Shown piece by piece: positions 16,898 through 25,589 of a stretch of 64,000 nt of DNA. The notes below the pieces were generated by a model. That model was not told where the DNA came from, searched no databases, and was given only the letters and a program-made list of their open reading frames with translations. Positions within the stretch are counted from its first letter, which is position 1; each line of letters opens with the position of its first letter. Both the position numbers and the translations under genes were made by a program. This DNA comes from Chelatococcus composti. GTDB taxonomy: Bacteria; Pseudomonadota; Alphaproteobacteria; Rhizobiales; Beijerinckiaceae. The DNA lies in NCBI RefSeq assembly GCF_014201415.1, contig NZ_JACHEH010000005.1, positions 124,001 to 188,000 on the forward strand, read 5' to 3'.

Positions 16898-18526
16898 TCA
16901 GGCGACGGCCGCGCGGGGGTTCCAGTGGCGGCCAGGGATGGCCGCGATCAGTTGCTGGGTGTAGGCATGGCGGGGCGCGTTGAAGACCTCGCCCGGCGGG
17001 CCGAACTCGACGATGGCGCCGCGATACATCACCGCGATCTTGTCGCAGACCTCGGCCGCCACCCTCAGATCGTGGGTGATGAAGATGACGGCGATGTTCA
17101 GCTTCTTCTGCAGGTCCTGCAGCAGGTCGAGAACCTGCGCCTGCACTGACACGTCGAGCGCCGAGACGCTTTCGTCGGCCACGAGCAACTCCGGGTCGAG
17201 CGCGAGCGCGCGGGCGATGCCGACGCGCTGGCGCTGGCCGCCGGAGAACTCGTGGGGATAGCGATCGTAAGCGGAGGGGTCGAGCCCGACGAGCGACAGG
17301 AGCTCGCGCGCCTTCTTCTCGGCCTCGGCCAGCGGCATACCGTTCGCCACCGGACCGTCCGTCAGGATGCGGCCGATGGTCTGGCGCGGGTTGAGCGAGG
17401 CGAAGGGGTCCTGGAACACCATCTGCAGGTGCCGCCGCAGGGGCCGGAACGCCGCCTGCGACAGCGGCACGATATCCTTGCCGCGATAGAGGATCTGCCC
17501 GCCGTCGACGTCGGTGAGCTTCAGGATGCAGCGCCCGAGCGTCGACTTGCCGGAGCCGGATTCGCCCACGACGCCGAGCGTTTCGCCGCGGCGCAGCGTG
17601 AAGCTCACGTCGTCGACGGCCTTGACGATGCGCGGGCGCGTGAACAGACCACCGCCGCTGCGGTAGGTCTTGCGCAGGCCCCGCACCTCGAGCAGCACAT
17701 CGCCATCGGCATCGGCGCGAGTCGCGTTCTCGTCCGGATGCGGCACCGCCGCGATGAGGCGGCGCGTGTAGGGATGCTTGGGCCGGTTGAGCACCTCGTC
17801 CGCCGTCCCCTGCTCCACGACGAGGCCCTTCTCCATCACCACCACCTTGTCGGCGATGTCGGCCACGACGCCGAAGTCGTGGGTGATGAAGAGCACGCCC
17901 ATGCCCTTGGCACGCTGGATGCGGCGGATGAGATCGAGGATCTGCGCCTGCGTCGTCACGTCGAGTGCCGTCGTCGGCTCGTCGGCGATGAGCATCGCCG
18001 GCTCGAGGGCGAGCGCCATGGCGATCATGACGCGCTGGCGCTGGCCGCCGGACAGGCGGAAGGGATAGGAATGGCGCAGGCTCGCCGGGTCCGGCAGGCC
18101 GACGTAGTCGAGCAGCTCGAGCACGCGCTGCTCGCGGCTCGCGGCGTCGCCCTCCCCGTGCACCAGCATGACCTCGGCGATCTGGTCGCCCACGGTCATC
18201 AGCGGGTTGAGGGCTGACAGCGGCTCCTGGAAGATCATGGAGACCGTGCGGCCGCGCTCGCGGGCAAGCTCCGCCTCGCTCATGGCGAGCAGATCGCGCC
18301 CCTTGAGGAGGATGCGCCCGGACGACGGCTTCAGGTAGGACGGCAGCAGCCCCATGATGGCATTGGCCGTCATCGACTTGCCGGAGCCGGATTCGCCCAC
18401 GACACAGAGGATCTCTCCGGCATTGAGCGTATAGGACAGATTCTCGACGGCGTACTTGCGGTCGAGCCCCGCCGGCAGCTCGATCGACAGGTTCTCGACC
18501 TGGAGAAGGGGGGTGGTCGCGTTCAT
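16898..18526 (-). CDS. Dipeptide/oligopeptide-type ABC transporter, fused double ATPase
   Basis: 542 residues with two ABC domains in one chain (DppD-DppF fusion type). Walker [10 protein letters not shown] is near residue 45 and GESGSGKST near 325; signatures are [15 protein letters not shown] and [15 protein letters not shown]. The ATG at 18526 is preferred because family members begin just before '[13 protein letters not shown]'. It powers the two permeases immediately upstream. The family carries peptides, opines, glutathione and some glycosides. Confidence 0.9.
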   Translation of the reverse strand: MNATTPLLQVENLSIELPAGLDRKYAVENLSYTLNAGEILCVVGESGSGKSMTANAIMGLLPSYLKPSSGRILLKGRDLLAMSEAELARERGRTVSMIFQEPLSALNPLMTVGDQIAEVMLVHGEGDAASREQRVLELLDYVGLPDPASLRHSYPFRLSGGQRQRVMIAMALALEPAMLIADEPTTALDVTTQAQILDLIRRIQRAKGMGVLFITHDFGVVADIADKVVVMEKGLVVEQGTADEVLNRPKHPYTRRLIAAVPHPDENATRADADGDVLLEVRGLRKTYRSGGGLFTRPRIVKAVDDVSFTLRRGETLGVVGESGSGKSTLGRCILKLTDVDGGQILYRGKDIVPLSQAAFRPLRRHLQMVFQDPFASLNPRQTIGRILTDGPVANGMPLAEAEKKARELLSLVGLDPSAYDRYPHEFSGGQRQRVGIARALALDPELLVADESVSALDVSVQAQVLDLLQDLQKKLNIAVIFITHDLRVAAEVCDKIAVMYRGAIVEFGPPGEVFNAPRHAYTQQLIAAIPGRHWNPRAAVA

Positions 18527-18536
18527 CGTCTCGTCC

Positions 18537-19373
18537 TCACCCCTTGCGGCCACGCAGATGCGGGTTCATGGCGTCGTTCAGCCCCTCGCCGATGAGGTTG
18601 ATGGCGAGGACGGTGATGAGGATGGCGAGGCCCGGGAAGACGCTGAGCCACCAGGCCTCACGCAGCATCGTGCGCGCCGCGCCGATCATGAAGCCCCAGC
18701 TCATCATGTTGCGGTCGCCGAGTCCGAGGAAGGACAGCGAGCTCTCCGTCAGGATGGCGGTCGCCACCATCAGCGAGGCCGTGACGATGATGGGCGAGAT
18801 GGCGTTGGGCAGGATCTGGGTGGCCATGATGCGCGGCCCCGTCTGGCCCACGACCACCGCAGCCTGGACGAACTCGCGCGAGCGCAGGCTCAGGAACTCG
18901 CCGCGCACCAGCCGCGCCACCGGCGGCCAGGACACGACAGCGATGGCAAGCGTGATGGAGGTGATGTTGGGGCTGAAGATCGCCACCAGCACCACGGCCA
19001 TGGCGAAGGCCGGGATGGTCTGGAAGAACTCGGTGAAGCGCATCAGCATGTCGTCCACGCGGCCGCCGTAGAAGCCGGCAAGCGCACCGATGGCAACGCC
19101 GATGACAACGGCAACCGCCGTGGAGATGATGCCAATGAGGAGCGAGACGCGCGCGCCATAGGCGATGCCAGCGGCGATGTCGCGGCCGAGCAGGTCCGTG
19201 CCGAGCGGATAGGCCGGATCCTCGAAGGGCGGCAGCAGCGGCTCGGCCACGCCCTGCCACGGGCTGCCGGGATAGAGGATCGGAGCGGCGAGCGCGACGA
19301 AGACGACGACCGCGAGAATGGCGAGGCCGATCAGCGCGCCGATGTTCTGCGCATAGCGGCGAAAGAAGCTCAT
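18537..19373 (-). CDS. Peptide-type ABC transporter permease (DppC-like)
   Basis: 278 residues with six predicted membrane segments, the N-terminal OppC-type segment, and the binding-protein-dependent transport loop ('EFVQAAVVVGQTGPRIMATQILPNAISP'). It lies 5 bp from the DppB-like gene and 10 bp from the ATPase, so the three are co-transcribed. It forms the inner-membrane channel with its partner. Confidence 0.9.
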   Translation of the reverse strand: MSFFRRYAQNIGALIGLAILAVVVFVALAAPILYPGSPWQGVAEPLLPPFEDPAYPLGTDLLGRDIAAGIAYGARVSLLIGIISTAVAVVIGVAIGALAGFYGGRVDDMLMRFTEFFQTIPAFAMAVVLVAIFSPNITSITLAIAVVSWPPVARLVRGEFLSLRSREFVQAAVVVGQTGPRIMATQILPNAISPIIVTASLMVATAILTESSLSFLGLGDRNMMSWGFMIGAARTMLREAWWLSVFPGLAILITVLAINLIGEGLNDAMNPHLRGRKG

Positions 19374-19378
19374 GGCCG

Positions 19379-20356
19379 TTACCTTGCGGTTTCGATGCGC
19401 GGATCGACGAAGCGGTAGAGCAGATCCGTCACGAGGTTCACGAGCACGACGACGATCGCCGTCACGAGAAAGACGCCGAGCAGCACCGGATAGTCCCGCT
19501 GCATCAGCGCATCGAACATGAGGCGGCCAATGCCAGGCCAGGCGAAGACCGTCTCGGTGAGCACGGCGCCGCCGACAAGCTGGCCGGCCTGGACGCTGGC
19601 GAAGGTGAAGACCGGCAGGATGGCGTTGCGCAACACGTGGCGGCGGATGATGCGCCCCTTGGGCACACCCTTGGCGCGCGCGGTCTTCACAAAATCGAGG
19701 TTCATCACCTCGAGCATCGAGGCACGGGTGAGGCGCGTGTAGACGGCCGTGAAGAAGAGGCCGAGCGTCACCGTGGGCAGCACGAGGTGGTGGGCAATGT
19801 CGACGACCCGCGCCCAGCCCGTGTAGTTGGCGCCGATCGTCTCCATGTCGAAGGGCGGCAGCAGGTCGAGATGGATGGAGAAGACGAGCACCGCCATCAG
19901 CGCCACCCAGAACAGGGGCGTGGCGTAGAAGATGAGCGCTCCCGTCATGATGAGGCTGTCGCCGAAGCTGCCGCGCTTGTAGGCGGCAAGAACGCCGAGC
20001 ACGACGCCGAGGATGAGCGAGAAGATGAAGGCGCTGCCCGTCAGCAGCAGCGTCGCCGGCAGGCGCTCCATGATGAGCTGTGCCACCGGCACCTGGTTGC
20101 GGTACGAATAGCCGAGGTCGCCCGACAGGATGTTCTGGAGATAGCTCCAGAGCTGCACGTAGACGGGCTGGTCGAGCCCGAACTGGGCACGCAGCTGTGC
20201 AATGAACTGCTCGTCTCCGGCCCCCGCCTCGCCGGCCAGCACCGAAGCGGGATCACCCGGCGCGAGCTGGATCAGCAGGAAGTTGAGGATCACCACGCCG
20301 AGGACCACGATGACGGCCTTGACGAGGCGCTGGATGAGGAATTCGAGCGTCTTCAC
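19379..20356 (-). CDS. Peptide-type ABC transporter permease (DppB-like)
   Basis: 325 residues with the OppB/DppB N-terminus (a membrane segment followed by 'LAPGDPASVLAGEAGA') and the transport loop 'FVKTARAKGVPKGRIIRRHVLRNAILP'. The GTG start has a GGAG ribosome site. A 102-bp gap containing a hairpin separates it from the binding-protein gene upstream. Confidence 0.9.
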   Translation of the reverse strand: MKTLEFLIQRLVKAVIVVLGVVILNFLLIQLAPGDPASVLAGEAGAGDEQFIAQLRAQFGLDQPVYVQLWSYLQNILSGDLGYSYRNQVPVAQLIMERLPATLLLTGSAFIFSLILGVVLGVLAAYKRGSFGDSLIMTGALIFYATPLFWVALMAVLVFSIHLDLLPPFDMETIGANYTGWARVVDIAHHLVLPTVTLGLFFTAVYTRLTRASMLEVMNLDFVKTARAKGVPKGRIIRRHVLRNAILPVFTFASVQAGQLVGGAVLTETVFAWPGIGRLMFDALMQRDYPVLLGVFLVTAIVVVLVNLVTDLLYRFVDPRIETAR

Positions 20357-20415
20357 GCCTTACTCCGGTTTGCCTGGGCGGCAGCGGCAGGGGGCATGGC
20401 CGGAAGAGCCGGCCC

Positions 20416-20441
20416 GCCCGGCGCCGCGCACAGCGCCGGGC
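20416..20441 (-). other. Hairpin between binding-protein and permease genes
   Basis: A perfect 9-bp stem (GCCCGGCGC with GCGCCGGGC, 8-nt loop) lies after the substrate-binding protein stop, with no U-tract. Its placement matches the stems behind the other binding-protein genes of this window. It probably stabilises the binding-protein mRNA. Confidence 0.5.
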
Positions 20442-20458
20442 TCCTGGAGCGGCCAGCG

Positions 20459-22036
20459 TTACTGGGCGATCCAAGTCTCGTCCATGGACTCGTTCACGCC
20501 GATGCCGGTGCGCACGAGTTCCTTCACCTTGTCGCGCCAGATGGTGACGTTGCGCTGCTCAAAGAGCAGGCCGAGCGGCATGTCGTCGGTGATGATCTTC
20601 TGCGCCTCGGCATAGGCAGCCTTGGCCTCCGCCTCATCCACCGCGCTCGCAGCCTTCAGGAACAGCTCGTCCACCACCGGGTTCTCGTAGCCCTCGTTGT
20701 TGGCGAAGGGCGTGCCCTTGATGATGTTGGACGACAGGTAGTGACGGGCGACGCCAAGCGCCGGGTCACCATACTGGTACGTGTAGTTGAAGGTGAGGTC
20801 GAAGTCCCAGTCGGAAACCGCCTTCGACCAGCCGCCGGCGTCGATGGAGACAAGCTCGGCCTTGAAGCCCAGCTGCTCGAGCTGCTGCTTCACGTACTCG
20901 GCGGTGCGGTCCCACTGCGCGCCGTAGGGGATCGGCATCACGCGGATGGTGTGCTCCTGCGGCTTGATGCCGGACTGGGCGAGCAGCTCCTTCGCCTTGG
21001 CCATGTCGAAGGGATACTTCACGACGTCGTCCGTGAAGAAGCGGGTCGTCGACGCGAAGGGGCTGACCGCGGTCTTGCCGAGTCCGAACCAGATGTTGCG
21101 GACGATGAAGTCGCGGTCGATCGCGTGCATGATCGCCTTGCGCGCGAGCTTGTTGTTGAACGGCGGCCTGCGCAGGTTCCACTCGATGAAGGCGAGCGGG
21201 GAGTACATCTCCCAGCCGTCCGTCGTGGTCTGCACGCCGTCGAGCTTTGACAGGCGGCGCACCTCGAAGCCTTCCACGTCGCCGCCGCGCAGCACGTCCA
21301 CCGTGCCCTTCTCGAAGGCGACGGCACGCGAGGCCGCATCGGGAATGATGCGGAAGTAGAGCTCGTCGATGCGCGGCAGGCCAGGCTTCCAGTAGTCCTC
21401 GTTCTTCACGAGGTGGATGTAGGAGCCGCGCTTCCACTCCTTGAGCTTGAAGGGACCCGTGCCGATGGGCGTGTTGTTGGCCGGGTTGGTGCGGTAGTCG
21501 GTGCCGTCGTAGATGTGCTTCGGCACGACCGGGAAGGAGCTCAGCTCGAAGGCGTAGAGGAAGGCCGAGAAGGGCCGCTTGAGCTTGAAGACCACCTTGT
21601 CGGGCGACGGCGAAGTGATGCTCTCGACATAGGTGTTGACGATGTAGCGCCAGCGCGGATGCGCCTCGCGCAGGAACTTGTCGGCGGTGAAGATGACGTC
21701 ATCGACCGTGAACGGCTTGCCGTCGTGCCACTTCACGCCTTCCTGCAGGGTGAAGGTGTAGGTAAGGCCGTCCTCGGAGACCTCCCAGGCCTTGGCGAGC
21801 GACGGCTGGAGCGACAGATCCTTCCCGTAGCTCAGGAGGCCCTGGTAGATCTGGCCGCCTACGTAGAGCGTCGGGCCCTGCGTGTTGAGCCCGACCATGA
21901 GGGTCGGCGGCTCGGGCTGGGCGATCATGTTGAGCGTGCCGCCCGATGTCGGCTTCTCCTGGGCGCCCGCCGCAGCGGCGAACGTGAGACCGGCAAGGCC
22001 TACGAGCCCTGCGATCAATCGGCTAGATTTCTTCAT
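20459..22036 (-). CDS. Peptide-type ABC transporter substrate-binding protein (SBP_bac_5)
   Basis: 525 residues: signal peptide (KKSSRLIAGLVGLAGLTFA, cleavage near AGA-QE), then the family 5 start 'SGGTLNMIAQPEPPTLMVGLN' and the segment 'GLTYTFTLQEGVKWHDGKPFTVDDVIF' typical of DppA/OppA-like proteins. The ATG at 22036 directly precedes the signal peptide, so longer frames are rejected. It is the first gene of an 11-gene operon running to 10,157. The ligand is unknown. Confidence 0.9.
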   Translation of the reverse strand: MKKSSRLIAGLVGLAGLTFAAAAGAQEKPTSGGTLNMIAQPEPPTLMVGLNTQGPTLYVGGQIYQGLLSYGKDLSLQPSLAKAWEVSEDGLTYTFTLQEGVKWHDGKPFTVDDVIFTADKFLREAHPRWRYIVNTYVESITSPSPDKVVFKLKRPFSAFLYAFELSSFPVVPKHIYDGTDYRTNPANNTPIGTGPFKLKEWKRGSYIHLVKNEDYWKPGLPRIDELYFRIIPDAASRAVAFEKGTVDVLRGGDVEGFEVRRLSKLDGVQTTTDGWEMYSPLAFIEWNLRRPPFNNKLARKAIMHAIDRDFIVRNIWFGLGKTAVSPFASTTRFFTDDVVKYPFDMAKAKELLAQSGIKPQEHTIRVMPIPYGAQWDRTAEYVKQQLEQLGFKAELVSIDAGGWSKAVSDWDFDLTFNYTYQYGDPALGVARHYLSSNIIKGTPFANNEGYENPVVDELFLKAASAVDEAEAKAAYAEAQKIITDDMPLGLLFEQRNVTIWRDKVKELVRTGIGVNESMDETWIAQ

Positions 22037-22361
22037 CCACTCCCCCTTTTTGGTTGCCCTGCCTTGCGGCTTGGCCTTGCCAGGGCATCGCAAGGCCTGT
22101 GCCAAACCGGTGCGCGACGAAGACGGGAGTGAAGCTGCGCGGGGCGGACATGCCACCCCCTGTTCGGCCCTTTGGCCGCTTCGCCCACCTGCGTTCGTCT
22201 CCTCCCGACGGGCGGCGGCGGCCTCGTGGCCGTTCTCGCCGGCACCCCCGTCAGCCTTGCGCCTGCTGCCCAAGGATGGGGCAGACGCCGCTCAATTAAG
22301 ATGCATCATACAACATGAACGTCAATTATATTTGACGCCCGCGAGGTGGCTGCCCCCAGGA
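22037..22361. promoter_or_regulatory. Upstream region of the 11-gene operon with candidate GntR operator
   Basis: 325 bp without a credible gene. The A+T-rich part (about 22,290-22,340) is the likely promoter. TTGTATGATGCAT (reverse strand, about 22,301-22,313) resembles FCD-GntR operators. GTCAA and TTGAC form an inverted repeat (22,321-22,336), and the reverse strand offers TTGAC as a -35 element. Confidence 0.4.
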
Positions 22362-23918
22362 TCAGACAACTGCTTCAATGAGGAAGGGGCTGCGCTGGCG
22401 CAGGGCTCCGTCGAAGAGACGGATAAAATCCTCAACGGTTTCCGCGCGTCCGGCCTCCACGCCCATGCCGCGCGCCATCGACACCCAGTCCAGCGCCGGC
22501 TCATCGAGCGTCAGCATGCGCCGGGCGTTGCGGCCGAAATGGTTGACACCCACGTTGCGCATCTCGCCTTCGAGGATCGCATAGCTGCGGTTGGCGAAGA
22601 CGACGGTAACGACGTCGAGGTTCTCGCGCGCCTGGGTCCACAGGCCCTGCACCGTGTACATGCCGCTGCCGTCCGCCTGCAGCCCCACCACCTTGCGGTC
22701 GGGGCAGGCCACCGCGGCGCCGGCCGCGAGCGGGATGCCGATGCCGATCGCGCCGCCGGTGATTCGCAGATAATCGTGCTCGGCCGCATCGCGGGACAGC
22801 GCGAAGAACTTGGCCCCTGCCGTGATGCTCTCATCGCAGACGATGGCGCCTTCCGGCAGCATGCGCGCCACGACGAGAGCCACCGCGTCGCTCGTGAGGG
22901 CGCCGCTCGGAAAGCCCTCGTCGTCGGCAAAGCCTTGGCTCACGCGCACTGGCGCGTTGGGCGCGATGCCGAGCTCGTCCGCCAGCCACGCGAGCGCCTC
23001 GAAGAGGTCGTCACCCGGGCGCGCGAGATCGACGATCGCGCAGTCTTCGCGCACGAGAAGCCCCGGCTTGCCCGGATAGGCGAAGAAGGCGACCGGCACC
23101 TTGGCACCGACGACGATCATGGCGTCGATGTCGGCGAGGGCGGCGAGCGCCATGTCCACCGGATAGGGCACGTTATCGATACAGACCCGCCCCGCCCCGC
23201 GCTCCACGCGGCTGTTGGAAGTCTGCATCAGCAGGCGCGCACCCGTCGCGGAAGCGATCCTGTCGGCAATGGCGAGGGCGTCGGCGCGCAGCGCGCGGCC
23301 GGTCATGAGCAACGCGACGCGCTTGCCCGAGCGCAGCGTCTCGGCCGCCTGGCGCACGGCCTCGCGGGAGACCGAGCGGAACGGCGGCAGTGCGGCGCGG
23401 CGCGGCGGCGGCCCGGGCGGCACATCCCCCCAGGCGGCATCCGCCGGTAGCACGAGCGTTGCGACGCCCGGCAGACGCATGGCCGCCTCATAGGCTTCCA
23501 GCGTCTTGGCCTCCACCTCCTCGGCACGTTCGATGCGCCCAAACCACTGCGACATCGGGCGCGCGAGGCTTTCAATGTCGCTCGTCAGCGGCGCGTCATG
23601 CTTGAGGAAGTAGGTGGCGTGATCGCCCACGACGTTGATCATGGGCGTGCGGGCCCGCCGCGCGTTGTGCAGATTGGCGAGCCCGTTGGCGAGCCCCGGC
23701 CCGAGATGGAGGAGCGTAGCCGCCGGCTTGTCCGCCATGCGCGCATAGCCATCGGCGGCACCGGTCACGACGCCTTCGAACAGGCCGAGCACGCAGCGCA
23801 TTTCGGGGCGGCGGTCGAGCGCCGCCACGAAATGCATCTCGGACGTACCGGGGTTGGCGAAACACACGTCGATATCGTTGGCGAGCAGCGTCTCGCACAA
23901 CCGGTCGGCGCCGTTCAT
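22362..23918 (-). CDS. Thiamine-diphosphate enzyme, acetolactate synthase large-subunit-like
   Basis: 518 residues of the benzoylformate decarboxylase/acetolactate synthase superfamily. The activating Glu is in NPGTSEMHFV near residue 27, and the ThDP-metal motif is GLQADGSGMYTVQGLWTQARENLDVVTVVFANRSY. No small regulatory subunit is nearby, so biosynthetic acetolactate synthesis is doubtful. It lies 30 bp downstream of gabT, so a decarboxylase or ligase acting on a 2-oxo acid in the same catabolic route is more likely. Confidence 0.8.
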   Translation of the reverse strand: MNGADRLCETLLANDIDVCFANPGTSEMHFVAALDRRPEMRCVLGLFEGVVTGAADGYARMADKPAATLLHLGPGLANGLANLHNARRARTPMINVVGDHATYFLKHDAPLTSDIESLARPMSQWFGRIERAEEVEAKTLEAYEAAMRLPGVATLVLPADAAWGDVPPGPPPRRAALPPFRSVSREAVRQAAETLRSGKRVALLMTGRALRADALAIADRIASATGARLLMQTSNSRVERGAGRVCIDNVPYPVDMALAALADIDAMIVVGAKVPVAFFAYPGKPGLLVREDCAIVDLARPGDDLFEALAWLADELGIAPNAPVRVSQGFADDEGFPSGALTSDAVALVVARMLPEGAIVCDESITAGAKFFALSRDAAEHDYLRITGGAIGIGIPLAAGAAVACPDRKVVGLQADGSGMYTVQGLWTQARENLDVVTVVFANRSYAILEGEMRNVGVNHFGRNARRMLTLDEPALDWVSMARGMGVEAGRAETVEDFIRLFDGALRQRSPFLIEAVV

Positions 23919-23948
23919 GTCATCCTCTCGGAAAGGGGTTTCTCGCGT

Positions 23949-25232
23949 TCAGACGCCGACAGCCTCTGCCAGCGCCGCCTCGAGGATATCGAGTCCTTCG
24001 CTGACCTGCGCCTCCGGAATCGTCAGGGGCGCCAGAAGGCGGATGATGTTGCCATCCGGCCCGCAGGTGAGAAGGATGAGCCCCTTTTCCTGCGCCTTGG
24101 CCACGAGTCGGCCGGCGAGTGCCCCGTCGGGCTCGCGCGTCGCGCGGTCCTTGACCAGCTCGAAGGCCACCATGGCGCCGAGGCCGCGCACGTCGCCGAT
24201 GGCGTTGAAGCTGTTGCGCCGCGCCATCGCCTCAAGCCGCTCGCGCATCATGGCGCCGATCTTCTCGGCGCGCTCGCACAGCTTCTCCTCCTCGACCACG
24301 TCGAGCACCGCATGGGCGGCGGCAATGCCGATGGGGCTGCCGCCATAGGTGCCGCCGAGGCCGCCCGGCTGGGCCGCGTCCATGATCTCGGCCCGGCCGG
24401 TCACCGCCGCGAGCGGGAAGCCGCCGCCGAGGCCCTTGGCCATGGTAATGAGGTCCGGCACCACGCCGGCATGCTCGACCGCGAACATGCGGCCCGTACG
24501 GGCGATGCCGGTCTGGATCTCGTCGGCGATGAGCAGGATGCCGTGCTCGTCGCAGAGTGCGCGCAGCGCCTTCAGGAAGTCGAACGGCGCCGGATAGAAG
24601 CCGCCCTCGCCCTGCACCGGCTCGATGATGATGGCAGCGACCCGGGCCGGATCGACGTCGCTCTGGAAGAGCTGCTGCAGGCCCTTCAGCGCCTCGGCAG
24701 TGCCCACGCCGTGGTAGGTCTTCGGATAGGGCACGTGGAAAACATCAGCCGGAAACGGACCGAAGCCCTTCTTGTAGGGCGCGACCTTGCCCGTGAGCGC
24801 CATGCCCAGCAGCGTGCGGCCGTGGAAGGCACCGCCAAAGGCGACGACGGCCGGGCGGCCCGTGTAGGCGCGCGCGATCTTTACCGCGTTCTCCACCGCC
24901 TCGGCGCCGGTGGTGACGAACATCGTCTTCTTCGGATGATCGCCCGGCGTCAGGGCGTTGAGGCGCTCGGCGAGGCGGATGTAGCTCTCGTAGGGCGCGA
25001 CATGGAAGCAGGTGTGGGTGAACTTTTCCGCCTGATCCTTCACCGCCGCAATGATGCGCGGATGACGGTGGCCCGTGTTGAGCACCGCGATGCCGGCGGC
25101 AAAGTCGATATAGCGCTTGCCGTCCACATCCCACAGCTCGGCGTTCTCCGCCCGTGCTGCATAGATCGGCTTGGTGGCGATGCCCTGGGGCACGGCCTCC
25201 TTGTGGCGTTTGCTGAGTGTCTGCGTCGTCAT
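23949..25232 (-). CDS. gabT: 4-aminobutyrate aminotransferase-like class III transaminase
   Basis: 427 residues. Typical GabT/PuuE features: 'PIYAARAENAELWDVDGKRYIDFAAGIAVLNTGHRHP', the PLP Asp in LLIADEIQTGIARTG, and lysine in TMAKGLGGGFPL. It moves the amino group of GABA (or a related omega-amino acid) to 2-oxoglutarate, giving a semialdehyde. Divergent from an aldehyde dehydrogenase gene that could oxidise that product. It could also serve diaminobutyrate breakdown in the ectoine route. Confidence 0.88.
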   Translation of the reverse strand: MTTQTLSKRHKEAVPQGIATKPIYAARAENAELWDVDGKRYIDFAAGIAVLNTGHRHPRIIAAVKDQAEKFTHTCFHVAPYESYIRLAERLNALTPGDHPKKTMFVTTGAEAVENAVKIARAYTGRPAVVAFGGAFHGRTLLGMALTGKVAPYKKGFGPFPADVFHVPYPKTYHGVGTAEALKGLQQLFQSDVDPARVAAIIIEPVQGEGGFYPAPFDFLKALRALCDEHGILLIADEIQTGIARTGRMFAVEHAGVVPDLITMAKGLGGGFPLAAVTGRAEIMDAAQPGGLGGTYGGSPIGIAAAHAVLDVVEEEKLCERAEKIGAMMRERLEAMARRNSFNAIGDVRGLGAMVAFELVKDRATREPDGALAGRLVAKAQEKGLILLTCGPDGNIIRLLAPLTIPEAQVSEGLDILEAALAEAVGV

Positions 25233-25589
25233 GGCCCTGGTCCCTGCCGCGGCTGCCGGTTATCGGTCCGCTCAAAATATTGAGCACGTCGCGGAAGGCA
25301 AGCCTCTCGACGGCGCGGAACACAGCCGATGCCGGGCCGACCGGACGCGCGCAACCGCTCCTTTCCCGCGCTCGAATCTGCCCTGTCCCACACTCCGGAA
25401 CCGGACTGACGGCGCGGGAGCCGCCAGTCGCCGATGTCGGCCGCCTTTTCCGGCCGGGCAGGACATGTTGCCGCGGGTCGTATCGTTCCCCCGCTTGCGG
25501 CGAAGCTGCAACCATCCTACCACTGTCGCGCATAGAATTTTGAGCGTCCAGCGGCACCGACCGCTGCACAACGTCAAGAGGGCGAAGCC
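25233..25589. promoter_or_regulatory. Divergent promoter region between gabT and the aldehyde dehydrogenase
   Basis: 357 bp without a gene. It holds a near-perfect palindrome at 25,270-25,285 (GCTCAA and TTGAGC arms with an AATA centre), 38 bp before the gabT start. A related half (TTTTGAGC at about 25,538-25,545) lies 45 bp before the dehydrogenase start. These are plausible sites for the XRE-cupin repressor encoded nearby. Confidence 0.45.
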
